From contig NZ_CP033966.1 in assembly GCF_003854895.1 (NCBI RefSeq), positions 124,001-188,000 on the forward strand: a DNA stretch of 64,000 nt, given 5' to 3'. The notes under the pieces were generated by a model that worked only from the letters and a program-made list of their open reading frames with translations, made no database searches and had not been told where the DNA came from. Of this stretch, positions 42,609 through 50,225 are shown in pieces. Every line of letters starts with the position of its first letter. Position 1 is the first letter of the stretch. A program made the translations under genes and the position numbers. The DNA comes from Pigmentiphaga sp. H8. GTDB lineage: Bacteria > Pseudomonadota > Gammaproteobacteria > Burkholderiales > Burkholderiaceae_B.

Positions 42609-44006
42609 TCAGATCGGCGGGCGCGCCTCGAATCCCAGCACCGCTTCCAGCGCGTGCGCCGCTTGCAATACCTGGGCATCGTGGCCGCGCGGCGCGGCGA
42701 TGTGCAGGCCCATGGGCAGGCCGGCGGCGGTCAGTCCCATCGGGATGCTGATGGCGGGCTGCTGCGTCAGGTTGAACAGCGAGGTGTAGGGCGTCCAGGC
42801 CCGCCGGTTGGGGAATTCCTCGAACTCCTTCGGATAGCTCAGGTTCGCGTCGAAGGCGGGGGCCGCGACCGTGGGCGTCAGCAGCAGGTCGAAGCGCTGG
42901 TGGAAGGCGTGCAGGCGCCGCGCCAGGTCCTGGCAGCGCGCCTGCGCACCCATGTAGTCCTCCAGCGCCAGGCCGGCGCCGTCCTCCAGGATGCCGGCCA
43001 TGACGGGTGACAGCAGCGCGCGCCGCTCCGCCGGCATGTGCTGCAGCGCGTACCGGTATCCCGCCTGCAGCAGGACCAGGTAGTCGTCGATGGGATTGTC
43101 GATGTCCGGATCGGCTTCTTCGACGATGGCGCCCAGGTCGGCCAGGCGTCGTCCCATCTGGCCGAAGGCCTGGGCGATCTCGGCGTCGACCCGGGGGGCG
43201 TAGCCCAGGGTCAGGCTGAGGGCGACGCGCTTGCCGCGCAGGCCTAGTTCGAGATCGGCGCCCAGGCCGTCGGGCCGCCAGGGCAGCGACATGGCATCGC
43301 GCGGATCGGGCCGGGCGATGATGTCCAGCACCGTGGCGGTGTCCCGTACGTTGCGGGCCAGCGGGCCGACGCAGGACAGGCCGCCGGCCACGTTGGGCGG
43401 ATACATGGGCACCAGGCCGCCTGTGGCCTTGAAGCCGACCACGCCGGTCAGGGCCGCGGGAATGCGCAACGACCCGCCGGCGTCCGAGCCCAGCGCGAAG
43501 GGGCAGAAGCCGGCCGACACCGAGGCCGCGCCGCCGCCCGAGGACCCGCCGGCCTGCTTGGCCGTGTCCCAGGGATTGGTGGTGGCGCCGGTAAGCGGAC
43601 TGATGGTGACCGGACCCGCGCCCAGTTCCGGCATGGTGGTCAGGCCCAGCAGCACCGCGCCGCCTTCCTGGCAGCGCAGCACCGCGGGCGCGGTGTCCGC
43701 CACGGGGTCGGCGGGCATCGCGCGCGAGCCGCGCCGGTGGGGCAGCCCGGCCACCATCAGGTTGTCCTTGGCGGTGAAGGGCACCCCGTCCAGCGGTCCG
43801 AGCGGCGCGCCGCGCTGCCAGCGCGACTCGCTGGCGCGGGCCGCCGCGCGGGCGCGGTCCTCGTCCAGGATCGTGAACGCGTTGATGCGCTCGTTCAGTG
43901 CGGCGATGCGGGCAAGCTGCGATTCGAGCGCCTCGACCGGAGAGATCTCCTTGCGTTCGAAGGCGTGGGCGAGCTGAGCAAGGGAAAGGAACGGCAGGTC
44001 TGACAT
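42609..44006 (-). CDS. Amidase-signature family amidase
   Basis: 465 aa. Triad K80 (PFTAKDNL), S155 (GGSSGGG 153-159) and S179 (DAGGSLRIPAA), serines 24 apart. Full-length cytoplasmic amidase, no GatA-specific context. It follows the NicX-like dioxygenase gene, whose product class is N-formylmaleamate. In known nicotinate and picolinate routes a deformylase (NicD) and a maleamate amidase (NicF, isochorismatase fold) act next; neither is visible here, so this unrelated amidase is the obvious candidate to take over C-N cleavage. That substitution is inference. Confidence 0.88.
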   Translation of the reverse strand: MSDLPFLSLAQLAHAFERKEISPVEALESQLARIAALNERINAFTILDEDRARAAARASESRWQRGAPLGPLDGVPFTAKDNLMVAGLPHRRGSRAMPADPVADTAPAVLRCQEGGAVLLGLTTMPELGAGPVTISPLTGATTNPWDTAKQAGGSSGGGAASVSAGFCPFALGSDAGGSLRIPAALTGVVGFKATGGLVPMYPPNVAGGLSCVGPLARNVRDTATVLDIIARPDPRDAMSLPWRPDGLGADLELGLRGKRVALSLTLGYAPRVDAEIAQAFGQMGRRLADLGAIVEEADPDIDNPIDDYLVLLQAGYRYALQHMPAERRALLSPVMAGILEDGAGLALEDYMGAQARCQDLARRLHAFHQRFDLLLTPTVAAPAFDANLSYPKEFEEFPNRRAWTPYTSLFNLTQQPAISIPMGLTAAGLPMGLHIAAPRGHDAQVLQAAHALEAVLGFEARPPI

Positions 44007-44039
44007 GCTGGTGGGAATCCTGGGTTGGTCGATGGCGCG

Positions 44040-45092
44040 CTACTGCGGCCGTGCGCCGTCGACGCGCTGGTCGGGGGCCACGACGTCGCCGTCCACGACC
44101 ATGGGTTGGCCGTCCACGTGGAACGAGCATTTGCGCATGGGGATGTCCAGGTGCGCCTTGGTGCGGCGGCTGCCGCCGGGGCCGGTGGAAAACAGGAAGT
44201 TGCCGTAGAACGACCGTGCTTCCATGCCTATGGTGGCGGCCTTGTCGTACAGCCCGAGCGAGGTCCAGCGGGCCTTGGGCTGCAGGCCCCAGCCCAGGTG
44301 GGACACCGCATAGGCGTCGGGGTCGTCGAAGCCGCTCAGGTAGGCGTCCAGGAACTCGGCGTCCAGTCCGCCCGAGATGCGCACGATGGCGCCGCGCTCG
44401 ATCTCCAGCGTGATGGGCGTCTGCACGTAGTTCTTGAACGGCAGGATGATGTCGCCCGGGGCCAGCACCACCACGCCCTCGGCCGTGCCGTCGTCGGGCA
44501 GGCGGGCGACGAAGCCGCTGGGCCAGTGGTCCCAGCGGCCGGGGCTGTCCACGTAGCCGTATTCCGCGGTGATGGGATAGGCGCCGACGGAGGCCGTGAG
44601 CCGGGTGCCTGCCGCGGAAGTGACGGTGATGCGGCGCCCCTGCGCGTAGGCGTCGCGCGCGGCCAGCACGCGGCGCCGGTCGTCCGGCGAAGGCATGACG
44701 CGCGCGAGGACCTCCGGAGGCTCGTAGGCCAGCAGCATGCGGGTGCCGGACTCCAGCACCGCGCGCTGGCCCGGCGTGAACAGCAGGAACACGGTGTCGA
44801 TGACCAGGTCGGCGGCCTTCATCGCGGCCAGCGCCATGGGGTCGTCGTCGATGGGCGAAGCGCCGCTGACCACGGTGGGATCGGTACCCACTTCGCAGGT
44901 ATCCCAGTTGGGCGCGATGTCCAGCTTGACCACCCGCGCCTGCAGCGCGGCGGCGGCCCGGGCGGCGGCATCGACCACGCGCGGGTCGGAGTTCTGCGAG
45001 GTCAGGATCAGCACGTTCTCGCCGGGGGCCAGCTTCGAGAGCTGCAGGACGTCCGTCCAGCAGCGGGTCAGTTGCGAGGGACTCAGGGGCAT
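44040..45092 (-). CDS. nicX: NicX-like 2,5-dihydroxypyridine 5,6-dioxygenase
   Basis: 350 aa from ATG 45092 (CCGGAGGCCGC upstream). The chain follows NicX of Pseudomonas putida closely as I remember it: GTRMLLAYEPPEVLARVMPSPDDRRRVLAA, GRWDHWPSGF, GDIILPFKNY and SHLGWGLQPKARWTSLGL. The Fe(II) ligands of NicX, His-His-Asp, are present as H265 in SHLGWG, and H314/D316 in AHLDIP. The family is related to M29 aminopeptidases in fold but is an extradiol dioxygenase opening 2,5-dihydroxypyridine to N-formylmaleamate. It lies between flavin reductase and amidase genes in the - strand operon controlled by the IclR operator at 46.8 kb. Confidence 0.88.
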   Translation of the reverse strand: MPLSPSQLTRCWTDVLQLSKLAPGENVLILTSQNSDPRVVDAAARAAAALQARVVKLDIAPNWDTCEVGTDPTVVSGASPIDDDPMALAAMKAADLVIDTVFLLFTPGQRAVLESGTRMLLAYEPPEVLARVMPSPDDRRRVLAARDAYAQGRRITVTSAAGTRLTASVGAYPITAEYGYVDSPGRWDHWPSGFVARLPDDGTAEGVVVLAPGDIILPFKNYVQTPITLEIERGAIVRISGGLDAEFLDAYLSGFDDPDAYAVSHLGWGLQPKARWTSLGLYDKAATIGMEARSFYGNFLFSTGPGGSRRTKAHLDIPMRKCSFHVDGQPMVVDGDVVAPDQRVDGARPQ

Positions 45093-45117
45093 GCGGCCTC
45101 CGGGATGCCGGGCGCGG

Positions 45118-45756
45118 TCATGGCCGCTGCCCGAAGCGATTGAACGAATCGTGTTCCAGGCTGAAGGCATCCCCCAGCCGGCAGTAGTCCCGGCCGGCCA
45201 GCCGTCCCACGCCGCGCAGCGCGGCCATGTCGATGCGGCCTTGTGCGCCGACCACGTCGGAATCCACGTGGATGGCGACCACCTCGCCCAGGACCAGGGT
45301 GTAGCTGCCGCGCGGCAGCGGCAGCGCCTGTGTCAGCGTGCATTCGAACCAGGCCTTGGACTCGGCCACGCAGGGCGGACGCACCAGCGAGGCGGGCGCG
45401 GGCGTCAGGCCCGAGGCCTGGAACTCGTCCACGCCGGATGGGTGCGCCTGGGCGCAGGCGTCCTGCTGTGGCGCGATGGCTTCGCCGACCAGGTTGACCA
45501 CGAATTCCCCGGTGGCGAGGATATTGTTCAGCGTGTCCTTGGGACGGTCCCCGGCGTGGCGGCCGATCGAGATGCACAGGTAGGGCGGATCCGTGGACAC
45601 GGCATTGAACCAGCTGAACGGAGCGAGGTTGGCCCGTCCGTCGCGGTCGACCGTGGACACCAGCGCGATGGGCCGGGGCACGACCAGCCCGGCCACCAGC
45701 TTGTACAGGCGCGCCGGGTCGGTCTGGTCGGGAAGGTAGCGGATCTTCGTGGTCAC
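45118..45756 (-). CDS. Flavin reductase-like FMN-binding protein
   Basis: 212 aa. GTG 45756 overlaps the Bug stop (GTGA) and is followed by TTKIRYLPDQTDPARLYKLVAGLVVPRPIALVSTVDRDGRANLAPFSWFNAVSTDPPYLCISIG, the split-barrel FMN-binding domain of the flavin reductase/HpaC-like family, with DTLNNILATGEFVVNLVG. Such proteins give reduced FMN to oxygenases, or are flavin-dependent oxygenases/reductases themselves. No flavin-dependent two-component oxygenase is encoded next to it, so it may serve one elsewhere or act directly on a pathway intermediate. Confidence 0.85.
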   Translation of the reverse strand: MTTKIRYLPDQTDPARLYKLVAGLVVPRPIALVSTVDRDGRANLAPFSWFNAVSTDPPYLCISIGRHAGDRPKDTLNNILATGEFVVNLVGEAIAPQQDACAQAHPSGVDEFQASGLTPAPASLVRPPCVAESKAWFECTLTQALPLPRGSYTLVLGEVVAIHVDSDVVGAQGRIDMAALRGVGRLAGRDYCRLGDAFSLEHDSFNRFGQRP

Positions 45757-46727
45757 TCGGGTCGGATGTTGGCTTCGCGGATGACGGTCTTGAAGGTGGT
45801 CAGTTCGTCGTGGATGAGCCTGGCCGACTCCGCCGGCGACGCATAGCGGGTAATGATGGACTGGGCCAGCAGCGGTTCCTGCACCGCCTTGTCGGAGAAG
45901 ACCTGCTTGAAGGCCCGGTCGAGTTTCTCGATGACGGGCGCGGGCGTGCCGGCGGGGGCCAGCGCGAACAGCTTGGCGCTGACATCGTAGCCCTTGAGGC
46001 CGGCCTCGGTCGCGGTCGGCACATTGGGCAGCAGGCTGATGCGCTCGGGCGAGGCGACGGCCAGCGCGCGCAGCTTCTGGTTGCGGATGTGGGGCAGCGT
46101 GGCCGCCAGGCTTTCTATGCTCATGTTCACCTGCCCGCCCACCAGGTCGAGCAGCGACGGCGAGATGCCCTTGTAGGGAACGTGCAGCAGGTCGACGCCC
46201 GCGGCGCGCTTGAACATTTCCCCGGCCAGGTGCTGTACCGAGCCGTTGCCGCTGGAGGCGAAGGTCAGCGCGCCCGGTTTGGCCTTGGCCAGCGCGACGA
46301 GCTCCTGGACGGAGGTGGCCTTGACGCCGGGATTGACCACGATCACGAATGGGATGCTGCCGAACACCGAGACCGGGGTGAAGCTTTTCTCCAGGTCGAA
46401 GGGCGCGGAGCGTTCGTACAGCGAGGCGTAGATCGCGTGGCTGGTCAGCGAACTCCACAGCAGGGTGTAGCCGTCGGGGTCGGCCTTGGCGACGGATTCC
46501 GCGCCTATGCTGCCGGTGGCGCCGGGGCGGTTGACCACGACCACCTGCTGGCCGAGCTGCTTGGCCAGCATGGGGCCGGCCAGGCGCGCGGCCGCGTCCA
46601 CCCCGCCGCCCGGGGGCCAGGGCACGATCAGGGTGATGGGCCGTTCCGGCCATTCCGCATGGGCCCCCAGGCTGGTTGCCAGCGCGATGGCCCCGATGGC
46701 GGTTTTCAAGACTGCTTTGACGTTCAT
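45753..46727 (-). CDS. Bug/TctC-family periplasmic solute-binding protein
   Basis: 324 aa; signal peptide 1-24 (LGAHA), then EWPERPITLIVPWPPGGGVDAAARLA, ADPDGYTLL and HVPYKGISPSLLDLVGGQV. First gene of the - strand operon with flavin reductase, NicX-like dioxygenase and amidase, directly behind the operator-carrying promoter, so probably the receptor for a pyridine-carboxylate-like compound. No TctAB in the window. ATG follows AAGGGTCGAGC. Confidence 0.93.
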   Translation of the reverse strand: MNVKAVLKTAIGAIALATSLGAHAEWPERPITLIVPWPPGGGVDAAARLAGPMLAKQLGQQVVVVNRPGATGSIGAESVAKADPDGYTLLWSSLTSHAIYASLYERSAPFDLEKSFTPVSVFGSIPFVIVVNPGVKATSVQELVALAKAKPGALTFASSGNGSVQHLAGEMFKRAAGVDLLHVPYKGISPSLLDLVGGQVNMSIESLAATLPHIRNQKLRALAVASPERISLLPNVPTATEAGLKGYDVSAKLFALAPAGTPAPVIEKLDRAFKQVFSDKAVQEPLLAQSIITRYASPAESARLIHDELTTFKTVIREANIRPE

Positions 46728-46818
46728 GCTCGACCCTTGATGATGGTGGCGAAGCCCCCGGCTCCCCTGCCGTGGGCGCTTGTACGACCCGGGCCGTGCG
46801 GCCCAGTCTCCTTGGTGG

Positions 46819-46886
46819 TTCGCAATGCGAAACTAAGTTTCGCAAACTTTTGGGGTATCCTACCCAACAACTTTTGCGCGTGTCAA
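46819..46886 (-). promoter_or_regulatory. Promoter and IclR-type operator of the Bug-NicX operon
   Basis: On the - strand, TTGACA (46886-46881), an 18-nt spacer and TAGGAT (46862-46857) form a strong promoter pointing at the Bug gene. Just downstream, 46846-46819 repeats the operator of 40705-40732 with a single mismatch in 28 nt. The same region is the upstream sequence of the IclR gene on the + strand, so one site can serve repression or activation of the operon and autoregulation. Confidence 0.88.
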
Positions 46887-46907
46887 CGAAGTTTGCGAGC
46901 AGGTCGG

Positions 46908-47741
46908 ATGAGAGGAACTTCCCAATCGAGGGCGATCAGCCCGGTGCCATTTGCCGAGCCGGATGCCGACGAGGATCCGGGCAGGCAATTCGTGACCGCG
47001 CTGGCCCGGGGGCTGAGCATCCTCAAGGCCTTCACCCAGGGCGACACGTCGCTGGGCAACCAGGAACTGGCCGAGCGCACGGGGCTGACCAAGCCCACGG
47101 TATCGCGGCTGACCTATACCCTGACCCGCCTCGGCTACCTGGCCTGTTCGCCGCAGACCGGCCGCTACGAACTGGGCACGTCCGCGCTGGCGCTTGGATA
47201 TTGGGCGATGGCCGGGTCCTACATCCGGCAGGTCGCCACGCCGTTGATGGAGCGGGTCTCCGAAGAATTGAACCTGTGCTGCGCCCTGGGATACCGGGAC
47301 GAGGCCGATGCCGTCTATCTCGAACACACGCGCGGTTCCGGCGCGCTCATCATGAGCGTGCAATCCGGAACGCGCACGCCGCTGGTGACGACCGCCATGG
47401 GCCGCGCGCTGATCGCGGTCATGGACCGGCCCGAGCGCGACAAGCTGTTCGCCGCCGAGAAGGTGCGCCACGGCGCGCAGTGGCCCCGGATCCTGAAGGG
47501 CATCCAGGAGGGCCTGAAGGACTACCAGGCGCGCGGCTTCACGCTGTCCCTGGGCGACTGGGAAAAGGAAATCAACGCCGTGGGCGTGCCGCTGGAACTG
47601 AACGACGGCAACCCGCCCATGGCCCTGATCCTGGGCGGTTCTTCCTATGTGGTCGATCGCCAGCGGCTGGTCGAACACGTCGGTCCCCGGCTGGCCGAAC
47701 TGGCCGCGCAGATACGCCATGGCCTGAAGTCGCGCGGCTGA
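46908..47741 (+). CDS. IclR-family regulator (PobR/PcaU-like), local regulator of the pyridine cluster
   Basis: 277 aa. QFVTALARGLSILKAFTQGDTSLGNQELAERTGLTKPTVSRLTYTLTRLGYL is an IclR winged helix of the PcaR/PobR type; the effector domain shows GTRTPLVTTAMGRALIAVMDRPERDKLF and GDWEKEINAVGVPLELNDGNPPMALILGGSSYVVDRQRL. ATG 46908 is preceded by AGGTCGG. It is divergent from the Bug-flavin reductase-NicX-amidase operon and its presumed operator occurs both here and before the monooxygenase gene 6 kb away. Confidence 0.93.
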   Translation: MRGTSQSRAISPVPFAEPDADEDPGRQFVTALARGLSILKAFTQGDTSLGNQELAERTGLTKPTVSRLTYTLTRLGYLACSPQTGRYELGTSALALGYWAMAGSYIRQVATPLMERVSEELNLCCALGYRDEADAVYLEHTRGSGALIMSVQSGTRTPLVTTAMGRALIAVMDRPERDKLFAAEKVRHGAQWPRILKGIQEGLKDYQARGFTLSLGDWEKEINAVGVPLELNDGNPPMALILGGSSYVVDRQRLVEHVGPRLAELAAQIRHGLKSRG

Positions 47742-47787
47742 TTCCCGTCCTTCGCGGCCCCCGTTTTTGCTCATAGATCCATGATTA

Positions 47788-47800
47788 TTTGCAATGCGAC
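47788..47800. promoter_or_regulatory. Weak IclR half-operator-like site before amidohydrolase gene
   Basis: TTTGCAATGCGAC matches 11 of 13 positions of TTCGCAATGCGAA found in both strong operators. It lies 57 bp before the amidohydrolase ATG. Could extend the regulon, or be chance. Confidence 0.35.
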
Positions 47801-47857
47801 ATGCGTGAAGTCGCGGCATAAGATGCGCCCGTCCATGACTGAACGAGGATCCGGGCA

Positions 47858-48961
47858 ATGCCGTCTGACCGCAATGCAATCGCCGCGCCGCCGCTCGCGC
47901 AACCGGGCCGCAGGCGCGCGCTGAAGGGACTGGCGGGCTACGCCTCGCTGTGCGCCGGGTGCCTGGCGCTGCCGGGCCGGGCCGGCGCACAGGGCGCGGC
48001 CGCGCACCGCATCGATACGCACCATCACATCTTTCCGCCGGCCTACCTGGCGGCCGCGCGAGAAGGCGTCGTCGATTCGTCGCCCGGCGCGCCCACGGAC
48101 ATGTTCGACAAGTGGTCGCCGCGCAAGTCGCTGGACGACATGGACAAGCAGGGTGTGGCCACGGCCATCGTGTCGATCTCCACGCCGGGCGTGTTCTTCG
48201 GCGACGTGGCGCAGGGCCGGCGCCTGGCGCGCGAGTGCAACGAATACGGCGCGAAGATGATCGCCGACCATCCCGGCCGGTTCGGCATGTTCGCGGCCGT
48301 GCCGCTGCCCGACGTGGAAGGCAGCCTGCGCGAGATCGCCTACGCGCTGGACGAGCTCAAGCTCAACGGCGTGGGCCTGCTGACCAGCTACGGTGATCGC
48401 TGGGCCGGCGATCCGGCATTCTTCCCGGTGTTCGAGGAACTGAACCGGCGCAAGGCCACGGTCTATTTCCACCCCACGGCCGCCAACTGCTGCGGCAGCC
48501 TGGTGCCCGAGACCAAGGTATCGCTGGAGTACCCGACCGACACGACGCGCTGCGCGGCCAGCCTCTACATCAACGGCGTGCTGTCGCGCTGCCCGGACAT
48601 CCGCTTCATCCTGTCGCACGGCGGCGGGTCGCTGCCCAGCTTCGCCAGCCGCATCGATGCGCTGTTCGCCGGGTCGCCCACCGCGCCGCGCTGGCCGACC
48701 CGCGCCATGGACGAATTCCGGCGCCTGCACTACGACACGGCCGCCATCCTGAATCCGCCCGCGATGGCGGCGCTGCGCCAACTGGTGCCGGCCTCGCAGA
48801 TCCTGATGGGCAGCGACTTCCCCTACCGCTCGGCGGGCCGCGCGGTCAAGGAGATCCGCGACCTCGGCATGTTCACCCAGACCGAGCTCGAGGCCGTCGA
48901 GCGCGGCAACGCGCTGCGCATCGTGCCCGGCCTGGCGACGGCCGGCCAGCGCGCCGGCTGA
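47858..48961 (+). CDS. Exported amidohydrolase-2 family decarboxylase/hydrolase
   Basis: 367 aa. RIDTHHHIFPP provides the H-x-H metal pair; YFHPTAANCC, FILSHGGGSLP and MGSDFPY supply the later His and Asp of the ACMSD/gamma-resorcylate decarboxylase branch (amidohydrolase 2), which decarboxylates aromatic or unsaturated acids. The N-terminus carries GRRRALKGLAGYASLCAGCLALPGRAGA, a Tat-like leader with a twin-arginine, before the mature domain at about residue 47; family members are normally cytoplasmic. GAGGATCCGGGCA precedes the ATG. Followed by a second Tat-type protein. Confidence 0.85.
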   Translation: MPSDRNAIAAPPLAQPGRRRALKGLAGYASLCAGCLALPGRAGAQGAAAHRIDTHHHIFPPAYLAAAREGVVDSSPGAPTDMFDKWSPRKSLDDMDKQGVATAIVSISTPGVFFGDVAQGRRLARECNEYGAKMIADHPGRFGMFAAVPLPDVEGSLREIAYALDELKLNGVGLLTSYGDRWAGDPAFFPVFEELNRRKATVYFHPTAANCCGSLVPETKVSLEYPTDTTRCAASLYINGVLSRCPDIRFILSHGGGSLPSFASRIDALFAGSPTAPRWPTRAMDEFRRLHYDTAAILNPPAMAALRQLVPASQILMGSDFPYRSAGRAVKEIRDLGMFTQTELEAVERGNALRIVPGLATAGQRAG

Positions 48962-49020
48962 GGCTTACCCGTTCCCGGCCGGGGGCCGGGGACACCCTTC
49001 CCATCTGTCAGGAGAAACTC

Positions 49021-49656
49021 ATGCAGCAAGCACCGAACGCGCCGCTGCGGCGCCAGCTTCTTACCGCCGGAGCGGGACTGGCGGCCGTGGTCGGCGCCGC
49101 CATGGGCAGCGCGCCGGCCCGCGCCGCGGCGCCGCCTTCGCAGGCCGAGGCGCTGGAGCAATTGCTGAGCAAGCAGGCCATTTCCGAGGTGCTGTACCGC
49201 TATCCGCGCGGCCTGGACCTGCTGGACCGGGACATCCTGCTGTCGCTGGGCCATGCCAACGGCACCGTGCAGTTCGGCAAGATGCGCTTCGATCCCTGGG
49301 CCTCGTTCGTGGACTGGCTGCTGGAGGCGCACAAGCCCATGCTGTCCAACAACCATCGCATGACCAACATGCTGATCGAGGTGCGGGGTGACAAGGCGGT
49401 CAGCGAAACCACCGGCACGGCGACCCTGGTGGTGGCCGTGGAGAAAGATCGGATCGAGGAGCGCTGGATGCACTCGCGCTATCTGGATCGCTGGTCGCGC
49501 CGCAACGGCCGATGGGCCATCGACTCCCGCCAGTCGGTCACGGATTTCCGGCGTATCGAGGTCTTCCCCGCCTCCGAGCTGAAGACCCGCTACAGCACGT
49601 TGGGGGATCGCCTGGGCAAGGACGATCCGTCATACAAGCTGTTCAATTTCCAATGA
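49021..49656 (+). CDS. SnoaL-like (NTF2-fold) protein with Tat signal
   Basis: 211 aa. LRRQLLTAGAGLAAVVGAAMGSAPARA is a twin-arginine signal (RRQLL) ending at about residue 37. The mature part, ALEQLLSKQAISEVLYRYPRGLDLLDRDILLSLGHANGTVQFG and ERWMHSRYLDRWSRRNGRWAIDSRQSVTDFRRIE, is an NTF2-like/SnoaL_4 fold used by dehydratases, isomerases and polyketide cyclases on ring compounds. A strong GTCAGGAGAAACTC site precedes the ATG. Co-transcribed with the exported amidohydrolase and RidA. Confidence 0.82.
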   Translation: MQQAPNAPLRRQLLTAGAGLAAVVGAAMGSAPARAAAPPSQAEALEQLLSKQAISEVLYRYPRGLDLLDRDILLSLGHANGTVQFGKMRFDPWASFVDWLLEAHKPMLSNNHRMTNMLIEVRGDKAVSETTGTATLVVAVEKDRIEERWMHSRYLDRWSRRNGRWAIDSRQSVTDFRRIEVFPASELKTRYSTLGDRLGKDDPSYKLFNFQ

Positions 49657-50156
49657 GCGCGTCCATGAACACTGTATCGAAGCTGGGAGCGGCGTGCGCG
49701 TTGTCGCTGTTGGCCTGGGGGGCCGTGCAGGCGGCCGACCACATGCCGCAGGGCGAACGCACGCAGGGCCGTTCGTACTCGCCTGCGGTGGTGACCGAAG
49801 GCGGGCGCATCGTCTGGCTGGCGGGCGAGACGGCCACCACCGACCTGCAGGGCCGCGACATCAAGGGCGACTTCGAGGCGCAGGCGCGCACGGTGTTCGC
49901 GCTGATCGACCAGACCTTGAAGCGCGCGGGCGGAAGTCTGAAGGACGTCGTCACCATGACGGTGTACATGACCGACGTGCGCAACGGCGCTACCTTTGCC
50001 AAGGTGCGCAGCGAGATGTTCCCCGACCGCCGCTTTCCGGCCAGCGCGCAGATCACGGTCTCGGCCCTGGCCGTGCCGGGCATGCAGATCGAGATCCAGG
50101 CCGTGGCGGTGCTGGGCGACAAGTGCTCGCCGGCCTCGCCCTGCCTGCCCAGGTAG
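49653..50156 (+). CDS. RidA-family protein with signal peptide
   Basis: 167 aa; ATG 49653 overlaps the previous stop (ATGA); ATG 49665 is an alternative. SKLGAACALSLLAWGAVQA is a Sec signal peptide. The mature part (SYSPAVVTEGGRIVWLAGETATTDLQGRDIKGDFEAQARTVFALIDQTLKRAGGSLKDVVTMTVYMTDVRN and IEIQAVAVLG) is a full RidA domain. Periplasmic RidA proteins are uncommon; it would remove enamines or imines outside the cytoplasm, together with its two exported neighbours. A Cys pair near the C-terminus (KCSPASPC) could form a disulphide. Confidence 0.87.
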   Translation: MSASMNTVSKLGAACALSLLAWGAVQAADHMPQGERTQGRSYSPAVVTEGGRIVWLAGETATTDLQGRDIKGDFEAQARTVFALIDQTLKRAGGSLKDVVTMTVYMTDVRNGATFAKVRSEMFPDRRFPASAQITVSALAVPGMQIEIQAVAVLGDKCSPASPCLPR

Positions 50157-50179
50157 CCGGCCGGGGCGGGCCGGGAGGA

Positions 50180-50202
50180 GGCATCCGATAGAATCGGATG
50201 CC
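50180..50202. terminator. Perfect hairpin between RidA and LysR genes
   Basis: GGCATCCGAT-AGA-ATCGGATGCC, 10-bp arms with a 3-nt loop, 23 bp after the RidA stop. T-poor downstream sequence. It can be a terminator or, since it lies 24 bp before the LysR start, an operator. Confidence 0.5.
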
Positions 50203-50225
50203 TGCCTTCTCCGAGCGTTCCCGAC

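Noticed and set aside
45118..46845. Possible fusion of flavin reductase with an upstream domain
   Set aside because: The upstream part is the Bug gene in another frame; GTGA overlap at 45753-45756 explains the start.
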